Shown here: positions 1 through 13,800 of the stretch, one piece after another
Layout of the letters: the number at the start of each line of letters is the position of its first letter
How positions within the stretch are numbered: position 1 is the first letter of the stretch
Origin: Paragonimus westermani
Taxonomy: Eukaryota; Platyhelminthes; Trematoda; Plagiorchiida; Troglotrematidae
DNA: 64,000 nucleotides
NCBI GenBank assembly: GCA_008508345.1
Contig: QNGE01003509.1
Location: 1 to 64,000 of the forward strand
Direction: 5' to 3'
Position numbers and translations under genes: made by a program
The notes under the pieces: generated by a model
What the model was told of the DNA's origin: nothing
Databases searched by the model: none
Seen by the model: the letters and a program-made list of their open reading frames with translations, nothing else

Positions 1-1650
1 GTTTGCAACCTAAATGCCAAGCCCGGCGAACATATCAATACCCTCTATCTGGTTGAGGCATTCGCAACCAGTGTTTCGCAGTCAGTGACTAACCCGAGGA
101 CGCACATTTCCGGCTCTTACTTCCCGTGGAACTCAACTGTTTTTGTTCGACCACTTGTTTCCTGTTCCATTTTCTCCGCTATATGTTTGTACTTATTCAT
201 GACTCTACATATCCGTGAACCATTGTCAAGATCAATGGTAGCCCAAGCGATTGTACTCATGGATACGACTCAGAGCCAAAAATACTTACTTGAATGATCA
301 ACGTACAGCTTCTTTCCAGGGTTCCCATACACGTGCCACTTACTAACGGAGTTGCATAAGAAAGTAACAATGGACTGGATTATGAGATGCTGTACGTAGC
401 ATGGTGCTGCGTATAATCGAATTATTTGGGCGGTCGAAACTAGATTCGCCCGATACACACGGTACATTTCACAAAACTGTTCATCTCGAAGCGTTGTCGT
501 GGTCTGGTAGTTTGGTCTAGGACGAGAGGAGTTAGTTTTTGCCTGCATGCTGGGCTCACCATAACATTTCGCGGTTCCTGTTTAGATTACTTATTCAGTG
601 GGGGTATATTTTTGTCTACCCCTATTTATATACCTATATACTGCACATATATGAACGTCATACAATATAACACGAAACGAACAGAATAAGATAGAACAAC
701 AAGTGGCAACTAGTAATATGTTCAGAAACGTGGCAATTGCCTACAATTACGCATTTGGCCAACTTACGATGTCAAAACATTAGGTTTTCAATTGTATATA
801 CACCTTGATTTGTTTAATTTCATGCCGGTGTGCTATCGTGTTCAACTTACCACAAGCGTTGAACTTGAATCCTTGCGAGCCAGGCAGTGAGGCGGTGTAT
901 GAAGCACGTACTGGCCCTAACAAAACTCAAGACCAGATAACAATGTCTACATTATTATCCACAAAAAGTATCTGGCTTCTAACAGTCCCATTAGCTGCAT
1001 GCAGATTTCACTATCCACAAACGCTGGTGCGCAAAACCCGGTTGACAGGAATGGGTGGTAGGTGGAAACAGTCTCCCTACCAAATCTCTTCGGTTTGATA
1101 GCCACATCGTAGGACAGAATCAATGAGCGTAACTAGCACGTTCCCTTTGTAGAATAAGGCGGGTCTTGTTATCGTCACAAGCAACTTGTGTTGTCAAGCA
1201 ATATTCGAACGTTCAGCACAACTGCTGATTGCTTCGCCCATTTCTGCTTCTATCCATGCCGACAAAATTATTCAATGGCCTTAGCAGTTATCAACGTGAA
1301 CCCACATACATACCCACCCTAGTTTTCCATTACTGATTTATGATTTTTGAGATCAAGGAAATTTCCTGTTGTATGCATTGATATCACAGCCTGTTTAACG
1401 TGTTGTATTCTGGTCACGAGTGATCTGGGGAATCAAACGATTTTATCAGCTTGAATTACTCCACATATGTTGACACTAGTCACACTGGAGATAAGTATGT
1501 AACACGCTCCTAGTCAACCCCTCATGTGACAGTCTTGGCCATTCACGTGCAGACCTTCACACCATGTCCGGTAACGAGTCACAGCCGATGTCTCCAATTA
1601 TAGTTGCTAGCTAATAGGACTAATTCCATCAAATATGTTCCACTTCAAAG
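1..1650. other. No feature recognised (upstream intron)
   Basis: This is AT-rich sequence upstream of the first visible exon, probably intron of the coiled-coil gene. Open frames here lack good splice sites and sensible peptides. Confidence 0.4.
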
Positions 1651-1818
1651 CTCACAAAAGCCACAAACGAACAGGAAGAACTCCGCAAGCTGAAGGAAAC
1701 CGAATTTCTGGAAAAGCTTAAAACGTGTTCATCGCAGAGCAGCTCAAAAATGAATGAACCAAAACCTGCTCATCGAGAACAACCAATAAACACCCATAAA
1801 CAATGTGGACCACCTATG
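1651..1818 (+). CDS. Exon a of the coiled-coil gene
   Basis: This exon supplies 56 codons in phase 0 at both ends. The donor is ATG|gtaagt at 1819. The acceptor is TTCAAAG before 1651; an in-frame alternative is ACAG before 1675. The peptide is charged (EELRKLKETEFLEKLK) and then Pro/Gln-rich. It is an internal exon, because a stop lies in frame at 1621 and no in-frame ATG precedes the coding part. Confidence 0.65.
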
Positions 1819-4800
1819 GTAAGTCTTTCAAGTGATTCCGAAGCGAACAGTTTCAGAGTCCAATCGAAGTACCAGAACCACACCCGGAAAGACCGAGAAT
1901 GTTGTACCATAGAAACAATTCATCCTGCTCAATTCAGACTAAACAGGAGCATACAGGTATACAACTCAATCAAAAGGTATGTTGAAAGCTCACCTTATCC
2001 CGTGCCCATCTGCATCACCACCTTCATGAATCCCGCCGTATCCATTTTCATAATCAGTTTCTTCCTTTTAAAATGACTATCTATCGTATTTTGTAAAAGG
2101 TTTCAGAATACAAAACGTATCAAGTAATTCCAAAGAAAGAACAAACTACGAATACAAAGAAAACCTACACCGTAAGAAGAAGGATTGTCAGACATGTTGT
2201 AGGTCACTGCTCTGAAATAAGCACGAAGAGTTTATTTGTTAGATCAAGCAAATTGTTTGGCACGATCAATCTTCATTGTTAGTGGGAAAAAAGTTATGCA
2301 AAAAGGAGGAAATCTTTCATTCTACCAACTCTGATCGTTTTTCAGATACATCAAAGTTCTAACCTGGTCAAGTTTAACGCATTCAGACAGAATATGCTTG
2401 ATCATTGTTGAGCAGCAATCAGAACTCAGGCAACCAAAATAGTTTCTGCTTAAATCTGTCAAAAGCTTTGGTAAACCTAGGATACCGAACCGGTAGTCCA
2501 CTTCGACACAAAGAATGATATATGATTTCACATCACGTGGTAGACATAGTTATACGAAATCAAGATTAGCCGGTAGCCAGTAATTAAAGACAAGTTAGTG
2601 ATTATAATTTAAGAAGTCGTCCTTTGAGTTCAATGTTCTTCCAGCCGAAACTGTTTGTTTAGCAATCAACGTGGCTTGAATCGCCACAACCATGTTTTGG
2701 CGAACACTGACCGTAAGTGGTTTAATGGGTAAGGCTCATGGTAGTAATCGTACGCACGACTTTATTCGCCTTCCAAATTTAACCGAATGATACACGTCAA
2801 AGTCTGATTATGAAGCACAGGTAACTTGATAAACCAGTGCACTCACATAGGCATGCAACAGTGGACTCAACCTTCGACTGAAGACAAAAGCTAGTATCAA
2901 AGTCCAAAGTGATCACATCCCAAACAGTGAACATCCTATACAGCTCCTCTGATGACAAGACGGTGGAATTAAGCGCCCGCTTTTAGCTCATCCAAAATTT
3001 CACATAATGGTCATTTTAGGTAAACGTTTGGTGAGGTAGTTTATTGTAATTTCGTTGTGACTCGATTTGTATTTTCGGCGTTCAAGTCTCTTAATAGCTC
3101 TACAGTCTGAATTGGTTGTACATTCATTGAGTTTGGTGACGGATATACACATAATCACAGTAACAATCAACAGCATCGGCCAATCTCATCCAACTTAAGA
3201 GGAAAATATGCCATCTTACACCTATCTTTGTGAAGAGCCAACGAATGGTTACACTGTTAATCAGATGTCACATAGTCTGTTGTATTTCTGTTGCTGGGAA
3301 TAGTCTTACAGAAGCCTTATTTGCTGCCGACGTAAATATTCGGGATTGGCTCTTTTGAAATGGCTTGTGAAATCCGGTCATTTGTTGGGGCAATTCCTTT
3401 CCACCACCAGTTAGTTGAATCTGGTTGATGGCACTGAACAAGCTGTCCCCCTGAACTACAAAGACACAGTATGTGGCGGAGAGTGGGCGTGCTGTTAACT
3501 AAATTAGTCGGCTGTTATCCTGAATTCTGGTCCATTGAATGCAATATACTTTCAATCTGATGTACTCTCACGAGTCCAATGTGTATATCAGTATGGACCT
3601 GCTGGCCACTTGGCTCAACAGTGTAATCGCACATGTCTACCTTATCTGGCAAGCTAGGTTTAACCATTTCTTACATTTAATTCGAATGGATATCCGAAGT
3701 TCGTGGGTTGTCATTAAAAGTGGCTAGTTTTATTCTTCGATTCAGAAAAGGATCATCTGGGTTTAGTGATTGGGTAGTTCTACTAGCTGACTGCAACGTG
3801 TGAGACCGTGTCTATGCTGCGAGACAGTGTAAGATCAGTTTCCGGTTGTAAAACCTGTTTCTACGTTAACTGGGTGACAGCCAGGACTTGCAGTTGGACA
3901 CAGGAGAACGTTCATTGTCTTTCCTCAATGCCTTCATTTGAAGATCCTATATCACATTATAACGAACTAGCGGCCGGTTAATATATATCCCGTGTATAAG
4001 TAGAAAGGTCCTTCCAAAACCAAATGCTTCGGTCAAGATGTAAACAGGTTTAGAATGTTTGCGCAGTGGCAAACAGCACAACACAAACCAAATCAGCGAT
4101 TTATTGCAATGCCAGCGAAAATCACGGTGCAATTCAGATGATGTCACAAGAAGGATGAAGGAACACACTTCTGAAGGAAGCTGCCTATTCTTAAATTAGA
4201 ACGATTTATAAAGTCTCTACATTGCAGAAAAAAACAAAACGCGGGCTCCTAGCAACAGTTGACATAGCTCAATGGAAAGGTTAGATTAAAAAGAAAGTTT
4301 GTTTTGGTTTTATTTCAAGTTGACCATCACTCACATTTGATTGCAGCGTTCGCATTCAGATAGACTTTCCAGCCAGCCGCTTTCGAAAGAGGCAATGTGC
4401 ACAACCGTTTGTTCCATGCGGAATATGTTAACACATTCCGGACGCCTGCAAGCTGACAGATATCTAACCTTGTGTGTATATACGAGGAAGCATTCTTATG
4501 CCATCGTTGGACTGCTACCCGCTCAATTCAATGTAAACTGAAAATGGTTGAGCGTTCAGATTTGTTAATTCGGCCTTGTCTAATGTGAGATCAACGGTGC
4601 AGTGGTCAACACGGTTACCTCATAATTGGAATGGCCGAGTTCAAATCCCGGCCGTGGCAAGGATATGCACTACTGACGAGCTCTAATGAGAGCGAAACTC
4701 GAGTCTAGTGCTTCTTTTCGAAAGAGGCTGGCTGGAAAGTCTACCTGAATGCGAACGCTGCAATCAAATGTGAGTGATGGTCAACTTGAAAATAAACGAA

Positions 4801-7800
4801 ATACCCGACTACTCATCAGTAATTTGGTTTTGTTGTGCGAGTAACTTCAAATTCCGCGAATTATGGCGTTGAAGGCCATAAATCCATCAGTTTTTACATA
4901 CACACTCTCTAGAACTTGTAGGCGCGCCTTTTTCACAGACGTGGTGTTTTGTGTTGTTTTCTGAAGTCTAATTCGAATAACCACTGATATGAGGTTGACT
5001 AACAAGTTCCTGGCGAGTTGGAAACTACCTACACGGAATCGCGCTAATTATATTTTCTGGCCGAAAAATCACCTGAAGAAAATTTGCCTGACCGGAGTTC
5101 AGTTCTGAAAATATCTACACATACCTCGGGATAGAGTGACAGACAGTTTCTAAACAAAATTACTAGCAAAACTTTTGGATGGAAGGTTTACTGGTAACGG
5201 TAATCTAATAGGTGCTGATGTGAAGTGAACTTCATAGAATACATAGACGCACTTTTACAGTTTTCCACTAACACCCGGCGGAGGAGCATATAATTTTTCA
5301 GGAAGCACGGCTGAAGTACATCAGTCCAATCCGCTGGCTACTCACACAGACACAGTAACTCTAATAATTCGACTTCGTTATTTTTAAAAGTTGTTCCAGT
5401 TGCATATATTTGAAGTTTCACTAAACCGATGTACACATGTATAACTGCACTCGCGAAGTTATCATAGACAACTGTTCATATACCTACAAAAATCCCTTCA
5501 GTTAGTCTACACTGTCAATTGACGAGTTCTCCTCCAGACACATCTCATTAACGATCATAAATCTGTCGACCGCCTAGTGAAACACTTGTGTGTAAATAGT
5601 TCAATCACCGGTTGCTCACTCAAAATGCGGACTGGTGTGGAAAGTGTAAAAATGCACTAGAGTCAGGGATTTAAGTTAATACATACCAGAGGGCGTTCAT
5701 TCAGAAATTCGGTTAGCCAATCGCTGTCTCGTGGATTGGATTTTTAAGCCAACTTATTTCGTTAAGAAGCTTAGTCATTTTCCTGTCTAGGTCTGATCTT
5801 GGCATATGTATCTTAGCCAAAAGACGACCAGGGTTTAAAAATGGCTGACCAACTCTAGCAGAATCAGGCTCCCGAAATGTCATTTAATATGACATATATG
5901 GAAAAGATCCCTCTTGAACTGCAAGAGAACCTATGATTTCAGCCGAATGATTGACTTTCAAATTTATCAAAATCAACAGAGTTCTCTTCGTACCAATCCA
6001 TCACTGTCAAAAGATACACTGATAAATGAAAGGTATAATTGAATGTGTTTTACATGAACGTATTACAGTCTTACCAAACGATGTCAAGCTGCAGACCACC
6101 AGAAGCTACTGTGCAGCGTCCAAGTTTGTCCAAAACAGTTTTAAAACAACGCGAACGGATCAGTGCACAAAATCGTGAAATTGAAGAACTGAAAGCTGCG
6201 AAACGGTACACGGAACTATTACTGGAAGCTAGTACCCACAAGGTGGCTGGTGGACTATCACAACAACACGTGAGTGAATCCATTTTGTAACCAAATGCGA
6301 TTCTTATGCCATTTAAGGATTCCGAAAAGTGTTTCCAGGGGTTTAAACCATAATACACTTTTTCGCCCGATCACTAAAGTTTTCCAGTGAAAGCGCAATT
6401 GCTGAATGTTTCAACATACAAATAACTATCTTCTGAAATTTATTAGGAATAACGGAGTTGATGTGTGTATTGACATAGTGGTAGTAGACTAGATGGCTGG
6501 ACAATAATGTAACCCCTTATTTAAGAATCTTACTCAACAATTTGGTGTGCTTCTTAAATCATTATAATGGACATCCAAGGCTAAGTTCAAGTTAAACATC
6601 ACTCACATTTGACAATGGCTCTCCAATTCAGATTGACTTTCCAAGGAACACTTCCCAAAACAGGATAACTGACAATTAGTCGTGAACGGAATTCATACGA
6701 TTTTCGACAGGCACTGTCTAAATTTTTCACACATTTCTGACATATTTCAAACTATATGCACTGCCTAACAGAAACCACCAGGAGCATCCAGACAATATTT
6801 GTTTATAGCTTAGAATTTCGTCTTAAAAATGCGTTCATGATCACGATCACAGTCTCGGGTGTACCTGATGGACAGTAAATGGTCAAATGACGCTCTTAAA
6901 CAAATAACAGGTATTATAAAACTGAAAAATTTGCAGTTAGGAAACTTCACAACCTCAGGTTAATCTATCAGTAACATATTCACGCAGGAATGGGACTACA
7001 ATTCGCCGCCTACCAGACGATAACTAGTATTGTCCACCTAACATCAGCATTTTGGTTACAACATCAAAGTAAACTTAAACTCCTCTTTTGCGGAAAAGCC
7101 GTTCTGAAGCTACCTTTTTTTCGATCACCGATGCATTGTTGGCTGTTTGCTGGTCTACGGGGACTACCATGAATCACCAGTATGTTTCATAACGGTGCTG
7201 TTTGATGAAGAGCAAGCTAAACCTCATACACATCCTTGACACATCTTGCTGTGAGTGCTAATCGCCAGCACAACCTGAGTTAAGATGGGAGCTGTTGCTC
7301 GTCGCTGTCTGGTATTCAAACAAACCCCTGTCGTTTATTGGTTGAAAACCTTGTGTTCCGAAAAGCCCGTTTTTAGTCACTTAGCCTTTTTGATTTGACG
7401 CTTAAAGCTAACATTTTGCACGATTTTTGTTTGCCGAGAAGCTTGATGAGAAAGTGACTTGCCGGACACAATCAGCTGTCAGACGGGAAGCGTCAGTACA
7501 CGGACAAAGTCGGGACTCCCCGTTGGTGCAGTCGGAACGACTGCCACCATCGACTGCACTGTTCGAGTAAGTAAAGTTTAAGCAAAGTTATTGCCTTCAA
7601 CCTTGCTCACCGTTGAAATGGCTCTTGGATGTTATGTTCTTACCAAATTATAACTGTTTCAAGAGATACCGTCCATCATCACTTGATGCTGCCCATATCA
7701 TGCTCCTGATAATCTTATTGGAACGGTATGTCCCTTACAGACATGAGAATTGACGCATGCCTTATGAACAAGTATCAATCCTGACAAGTGAATGGCTAAT

Positions 7801-10800
7801 TGGAAGCTAAGTCAATCTACGTCTAAATAGGTCTATATATCAAGTGTTACTCGCATCATTAATAGCTATGAGAAAAAATACCTTTCAGCCAAACCTCAGG
7901 CATGCATAAACGGTCCGGAGTGAATTGGAACGGTTTCCAAAATAAATTACCAAAAATAAAATGACAGTTACTGGCTCTGGATGTTTATTGGAACGAGTTG
8001 TTTTTTGTCTTACCAATGTTCAGTGGCAACATCTTCGTGAGTATTAGCACTAACAGTATGACCTGAAGAAATTAATTCTTAGTCAGTTTTTTTTCAGATG
8101 AAACGCCACATACAAGACCTGATCAACTGTGTTGTTCACGGTATTATTAACCAACAGTAACATTACCCCCAAAACCAGTTAGTGACCTTGAAAAATATGT
8201 TTCTTGCAATATTCACATGTCCTAGTTCTCATAGATTTTTTGACTTTCTCATGTGTACAGAGATTTCGCACACTGCTGCTGGTTGATTACAGAAGCACTT
8301 TTACCAGCATTCTTTCAACACAGAGATCCATCGTACATCTTTCTTCTGGAGCGAGCAGCATACTTAGATAAATTGGACAAATTGGCATTCACTGGTTTCG
8401 TTCATATACTGAAGCCTAAATTAAGGAAACTAGTTAACATAAAGAATCATAACAGTCCGCTCTGGTTCGGACTTTGAAGAAACAATGCACTGAAAGCAGG
8501 TTTGTCACCCTCCAGAACCATATTTATACTGTCCCAAATCGCGTATTCATGTTAAAGCATACGCCTGTGAAAAAACATCGCAAACACCACCCTATCTGTC
8601 GATGGTCCTCTGGAACTAAAGCAATGAGTACTTATAAAGAGTTAGCCATTAAAACATGGCTAATGTCATTAAACCCAAAGGGGTGTTGGTACCAAACACA
8701 CTTTATACGTGTTCAATATCATGAAAAAGTACTCATTAGCATGTGGTAGTTATCTTGGTTCTCATCCTATCGTTCAGTATAAGAGTGAGCACCTATTTCG
8801 GTTACAGTTATCAGTTGTCTTTCACGAACCACGGGACTACCGTTTAGTGTGTGCATTTAAAGACCTTACTATCACCACAGCAACTGAGTAGCCCATCACG
8901 TGACTAACCGCCAGGGTTCCCATAATGTTAAGCAGATGATGGTTTTTCCACACTAGATTTGGATGACCGAGAGTTTCCCGCGATGTGGATTGTTAGCATT
9001 TAGCTATTGTAGTGGTTGTTGTGGTTGTATTAAAAAGTCACTGACATCACAAAAATACCGTCAAGTATTCCGTTTTAATGCTATTAGCCCAGTAGAGCCT
9101 GAAGAAGTGTATCAGTGGTCTAATTAACCTGAAAATAACACTGACAGCCAGCGAGATGGATAAATGCCATCGAGTTCCTGAAAGTATCACTGTAATTAAC
9201 TCATCAGCCTTGTTGCTACGCCTCTCTCCATGGTGTTGAAACCAGTATGATTCTAGCAGGCACGTAAAACAGGACGAACTGGAAATCGCTAGGCAGTCGG
9301 ATTCTAGTTTTATACGAATTCTGTTATGCAATTCTCCTCAGCTCTTTCACTTCTATTTCTCAGTCGGTGAATTTGAACAGTCAATCAGCAAAGTAGATAC
9401 GGTAGCAAAGGGAACTAGATCACTTACCTTCCTGTAACCCTTTGATCAGGATACCATGTCCTAGTATATATGCCCCTGAATAGCCACTCGTCGTACACAT
9501 TTGTATTGTGGGCACGCACTGTGTAATGCTGATAGGATTTCACCAAGTCGAAACGGTCTTCGATCACTTTGCTAATAGGCACTGTGGCCAAATACTTGCA
9601 CCTCGTTATGCTTAACGTGCTTCACGTCACTAGGTAGGTTGCATTACTTGAACCCACATGCGTTTAATGCAACATTCTAATGGGCAGGCTGAGAGAAATG
9701 CTCGCTTTCATAACCCGAAATGAATAAGATCAAAGGCTTGGTTTGCTTTTTTTTCGTATCTTACATTTTAACAGCCCTCAAAGAGAACAGATCGGTACAC
9801 CGATGCGACCTAGTCAGCTCATCTCTCCGGAGGACTCCAATTTTTTGTCTGACATCCCAAAGAAAGTTTTATTATCAAAGAGTACATTTCTTAAACGTAA
9901 GTTTTATTCTATAAGTTGTCAAACGACTGCACATTAGACGTAGAATTCTGCGCTCATATAGTGTATTTTAAGTGTTTAAAAAACGGATAGAATATTGCTA
10001 TCAACGAGCACAATGTGAAGAAACTGTGTTACATGCCGAATACCTCCTGCAGTCTTTTAGGCTTTAAGAATACATCGACTTAAATGGCTGATCCATAGAG
10101 CACAGATATCAAATGATTCCCTGTCTGACCGAAAATTCCTTCCTGTTAATGCAGTCAATTGACGTAAGCTGATTAGTTGATATAGTCGAAATAAAACGGT
10201 TACCAACAGGGTCGGTTCTAGTGGCTCATATGGCCTGACTGAAAACTAGTTTCGTGAACTACGTCAGTGTTTTCCTCTCTTTAATTAGCTTCTGCATAAA
10301 TCTTCATCTTTTTTGGTCGTTTAGTAGTTAGGCATAAAAGTCAGCGTTGAAACTAATCAAGAATCCACCCAGAAACAATAAATTCGTATTTACATCCACA
10401 TTTCTTGAACACTCTATGTCCGGTAACACATAGACAGGGAGGCAGAATAGATCGAGTGTATGGCAGAGTCCAGCGGACGGGTCAACTGCAGCGTATACAA
10501 CTCTTCCAACAAAGTCATAATATTACCTTGTTTTTTGTGAATCGAACAATGGAATATAGGTTGGACATGATTTACGACTGACTGCAGTTCTTCCACACTC
10601 AGATTTCTTAGCCAGATCTTTAAGAAAAAAAGCACTTGATTCGCGTTTCATTCTTACTACAGCTCGGCAGCAGTGCCTATCCTTGTTACGAGCGGAAGTA
10701 GAAATTTGGTCACGCTTTCATCAGGTAACCGTATGGACCACTGTGTCGCTGACCTCGTGGCCAGGCTATCATACACAAACGCTCAATCACATTCGCGTGT

Positions 10801-13800
10801 GACTAATACTCCAAATGCCCGATCGACCAGAGAGGGGACAGTAACTGTCCGATGAAATCCACTTGATGATTCCACTATCAGTGCTTCTCACAAGAATGAA
10901 GAAATTTCTGATTGCCAAGAAACGATAAGGGGTTGATGAAAACGGACGCAGAAACATTATTACGCATATTATGCCTATTTCAGACAGCCGTAATGTTGTT
11001 ATTTGAGCAACCGACTATCTAAAGCATTGATGAATCCCAGCATCACTTATTGGTTTCTCCTATCTTGCAGCCACTGTCGTTAACCACCTGCTCCGGCCGA
11101 CGCACTTGACCTGGGTGAATGAGCCTCGATTTCTGAAAGTAACCGCCCTAGCAGGAAAAAATGACAAAACAGGCGTACGTACCTAGGCCTGTAGCCAGCT
11201 TACAGTTACCTATTGAGAACAGACACCATTCTAAAAGACCACACTTGAGGAGATACAACTGTACACTACCACAAAAACCCAGCGCAATTGCTCCTGAAAT
11301 TCCCCCCCAAGTAACCATTACGCAGAGGTCGAGTCTAGTCCAAGAGTTCAAAAGTAACCCGACTTGTCGCTATTCTAATGGAGGATGGTGGCCTCAAAGC
11401 AAATTGAAATACACTGACTCAGCTCTTCTCACTCGATGAGCACCATCTAGTAGATTCATCTGTTATAGTTATTGTAAGCACTGAAACTATTTTCTGGCAC
11501 TGTTTTCACATTCACGTGATTTCACCCTTTAGTAAGTTAGACGAGCTTCAATACCTCCGTTCACGGAGAAGTCCACGTATAGTAGGCAGCATAGCTACCT
11601 GGTGCAGAAAGGAAGCACGGAACATCAGGATTCCATCCATGGTATGGTAGTATCCTGTAATAGTAGGACAGTTTGGAAAAATATGATGTGACTCCTTATT
11701 TAGACTCAGACTCAAAAACCTAGATTATTCGTGACACGATCTTCCGGAAGCAGACAGACAGATAGTTAACGTCACACAAAACCTCACTTGTTTGTTTAGT
11801 GCGATTTACAGAGCGCATTCTGCGCAAATGGATGTTGGCCCTGCCTTACGCAAAGCTGTGTGCAGAACGCCACCCTTAAGCTACACTCAAACCTCAATAC
11901 TGAGAGATTTGTACTAACCGGGGCCATGTTTCGCAAAAAATTATTTAATACGTCAACGTCTTCCTTGGGGACTTTTTCAAGAAATTAGCAGAAGCAGGTC
12001 TATTCCGCATGTTCGGGACCACATTACGTGGTGAGTGGGCCAGATGTCCTTTTTCTGTTTACACTCTCGCCAACGATATCGACGTGATAGTCAATCTAAT
12101 ACTCGTAGCTCCACTTGGTCAAAATGGTTACCGGCAAGTTGACTTCAACCATTTACAAGAAAATAGACAACAAATTCCTGATAATACTGGTGTGGATGCC
12201 CATCATAAGGAAATTTTACATGGATGAAGACAGATTGGAATGATTAAATGGTGTGGCCCCATCACTATCCTCAGCGGAGATGCTGGATGACAGCCCATCG
12301 TTGAGCAACTCCCTGATGACGTTAATAGCCACGCCTCTTCAAAGTGCTTCAGGCCCAGCAGAAAACCGGAGAGCCTGAAAAATAGAAACAAATGTCCGAT
12401 TACATTTTAACGTTCAGCCCGAAACAAGTACTAGCTGAATTCGTATCTGTTTAGTATGTCTTATGACGCAACCGTGCCCTGTCTGCTGTTGGAGGTCAAC
12501 TATGCTATCAACTCCGTCTTTTTCAAAAGATGAAGGTGACTCCTAAACTTTTCTACAGAAAGTTGCGGCACACATAAGAAGTAAGGCTGACATTTCACAA
12601 CTGCAAACCTCTGGTGGATTTATCAATGGATATGCCCAAGCGGCAAACACTCTGGATAAACAGTGCATAAATGTGCAATACGACTGCTTGCGAGCGAGCT
12701 CCTAACACAGAGCGCGACTTGATTGAAATACCCCCCAAATTCAATTGTCACATAATAGGAACAGATCGCAGGACCTACTAAATCACAATTCACTCGATCC
12801 AGACTTAACTTTCGTCGTCCTACAGAGCTGTGCGACCAAATTAGCGGGACCACTAGCACAGCTTTTTAATCGTTCCTTTTCAACTGGTTGTCTACCCAAA
12901 GCCTGGCAACAGTTCACAATCACACCTACTTGCAAAAGTAGATGCAAAATTGATCCGATAAACTGTCAACCAATAGCGTTGCCTTCATTGGCGTTCAAGT
13001 CAATAGAGGTTTTATTAGATGACGCTCTCCGAGCTAAGGTTGAATACTTCGAACTTATCATCACTAAACGACAAATCTTCCGCAACTGATGCTCATACGT
13101 TACGAATCTGCCTATTGCTAGTGACTTCTGGACATAGGACCGGTCACAAACCGGGTTTTTCTTGATTTTTTTCGACACCTTTGGTAATTTTGACTATTCC
13201 GTTTTGCAGCAGAAACTCAGTAGTTTTGATCACTGCTTACTTACATGGCCTAAGTATTGCCCGATTGAACGTAGAGTTATCGTCAAGGTGAATGGACAAC
13301 TGTCAGAGTGGTTATCTGCCTACCGCAGCGCTTCATATGGATCACTCATAGAACTCCTGTCAATCGTTTATTTCGTTCTTGAGATACCCTGTGTAGTCAA
13401 TTCACCGAAGTTGCCCTTTGTCATTGGCAGAAAGCTCTGGAAGTCATGATAATCCAACAGGACGACTTAAAGTGTGTAAACCAGAGATCCATAAAAAAAC
13501 AGCCCGACTTTCAGTGTTAGCAAATGTACGCATGAATGTTAGTTATCAGAATCGTGCTAACCACTACCTTGAAGACATAAAGCTACTCGTATTCATATGC
13601 GAACGGGAATTAGAGGCTACAGTGACAATTCTTCCGGATCTGTCAACAAATTTAGCAGCAGCGGTTAAAATGACGTGATTAATTCTGAACCTCCTGGGAA
13701 GAAAGTGTGAAGCCTTCAGCCTCGAGCTGTATCACACTACGTTCACCTCCACACTCTTACATCTGAAGACGGGCACAAAGGCACGTCGTCCTTATCCTAA

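Larger units (their letters stand above)
1819..6068. other. Intron holding a SINE and its inverted tail
   Basis: This intron lies between exons a and b. It contains the SINE at 4543-4793 and the inverted tail fragment at 4311-4390. Nothing else was recognised. Confidence 0.6.

Noticed and set aside
8253..8477. Additional exon of the coiled-coil gene
   Set aside because: It follows an ACAG acceptor in the right starting phase, but no donor of matching phase exists and the peptide is hydrophobic, unlike its neighbours. The exon at 9775 fits the phases.
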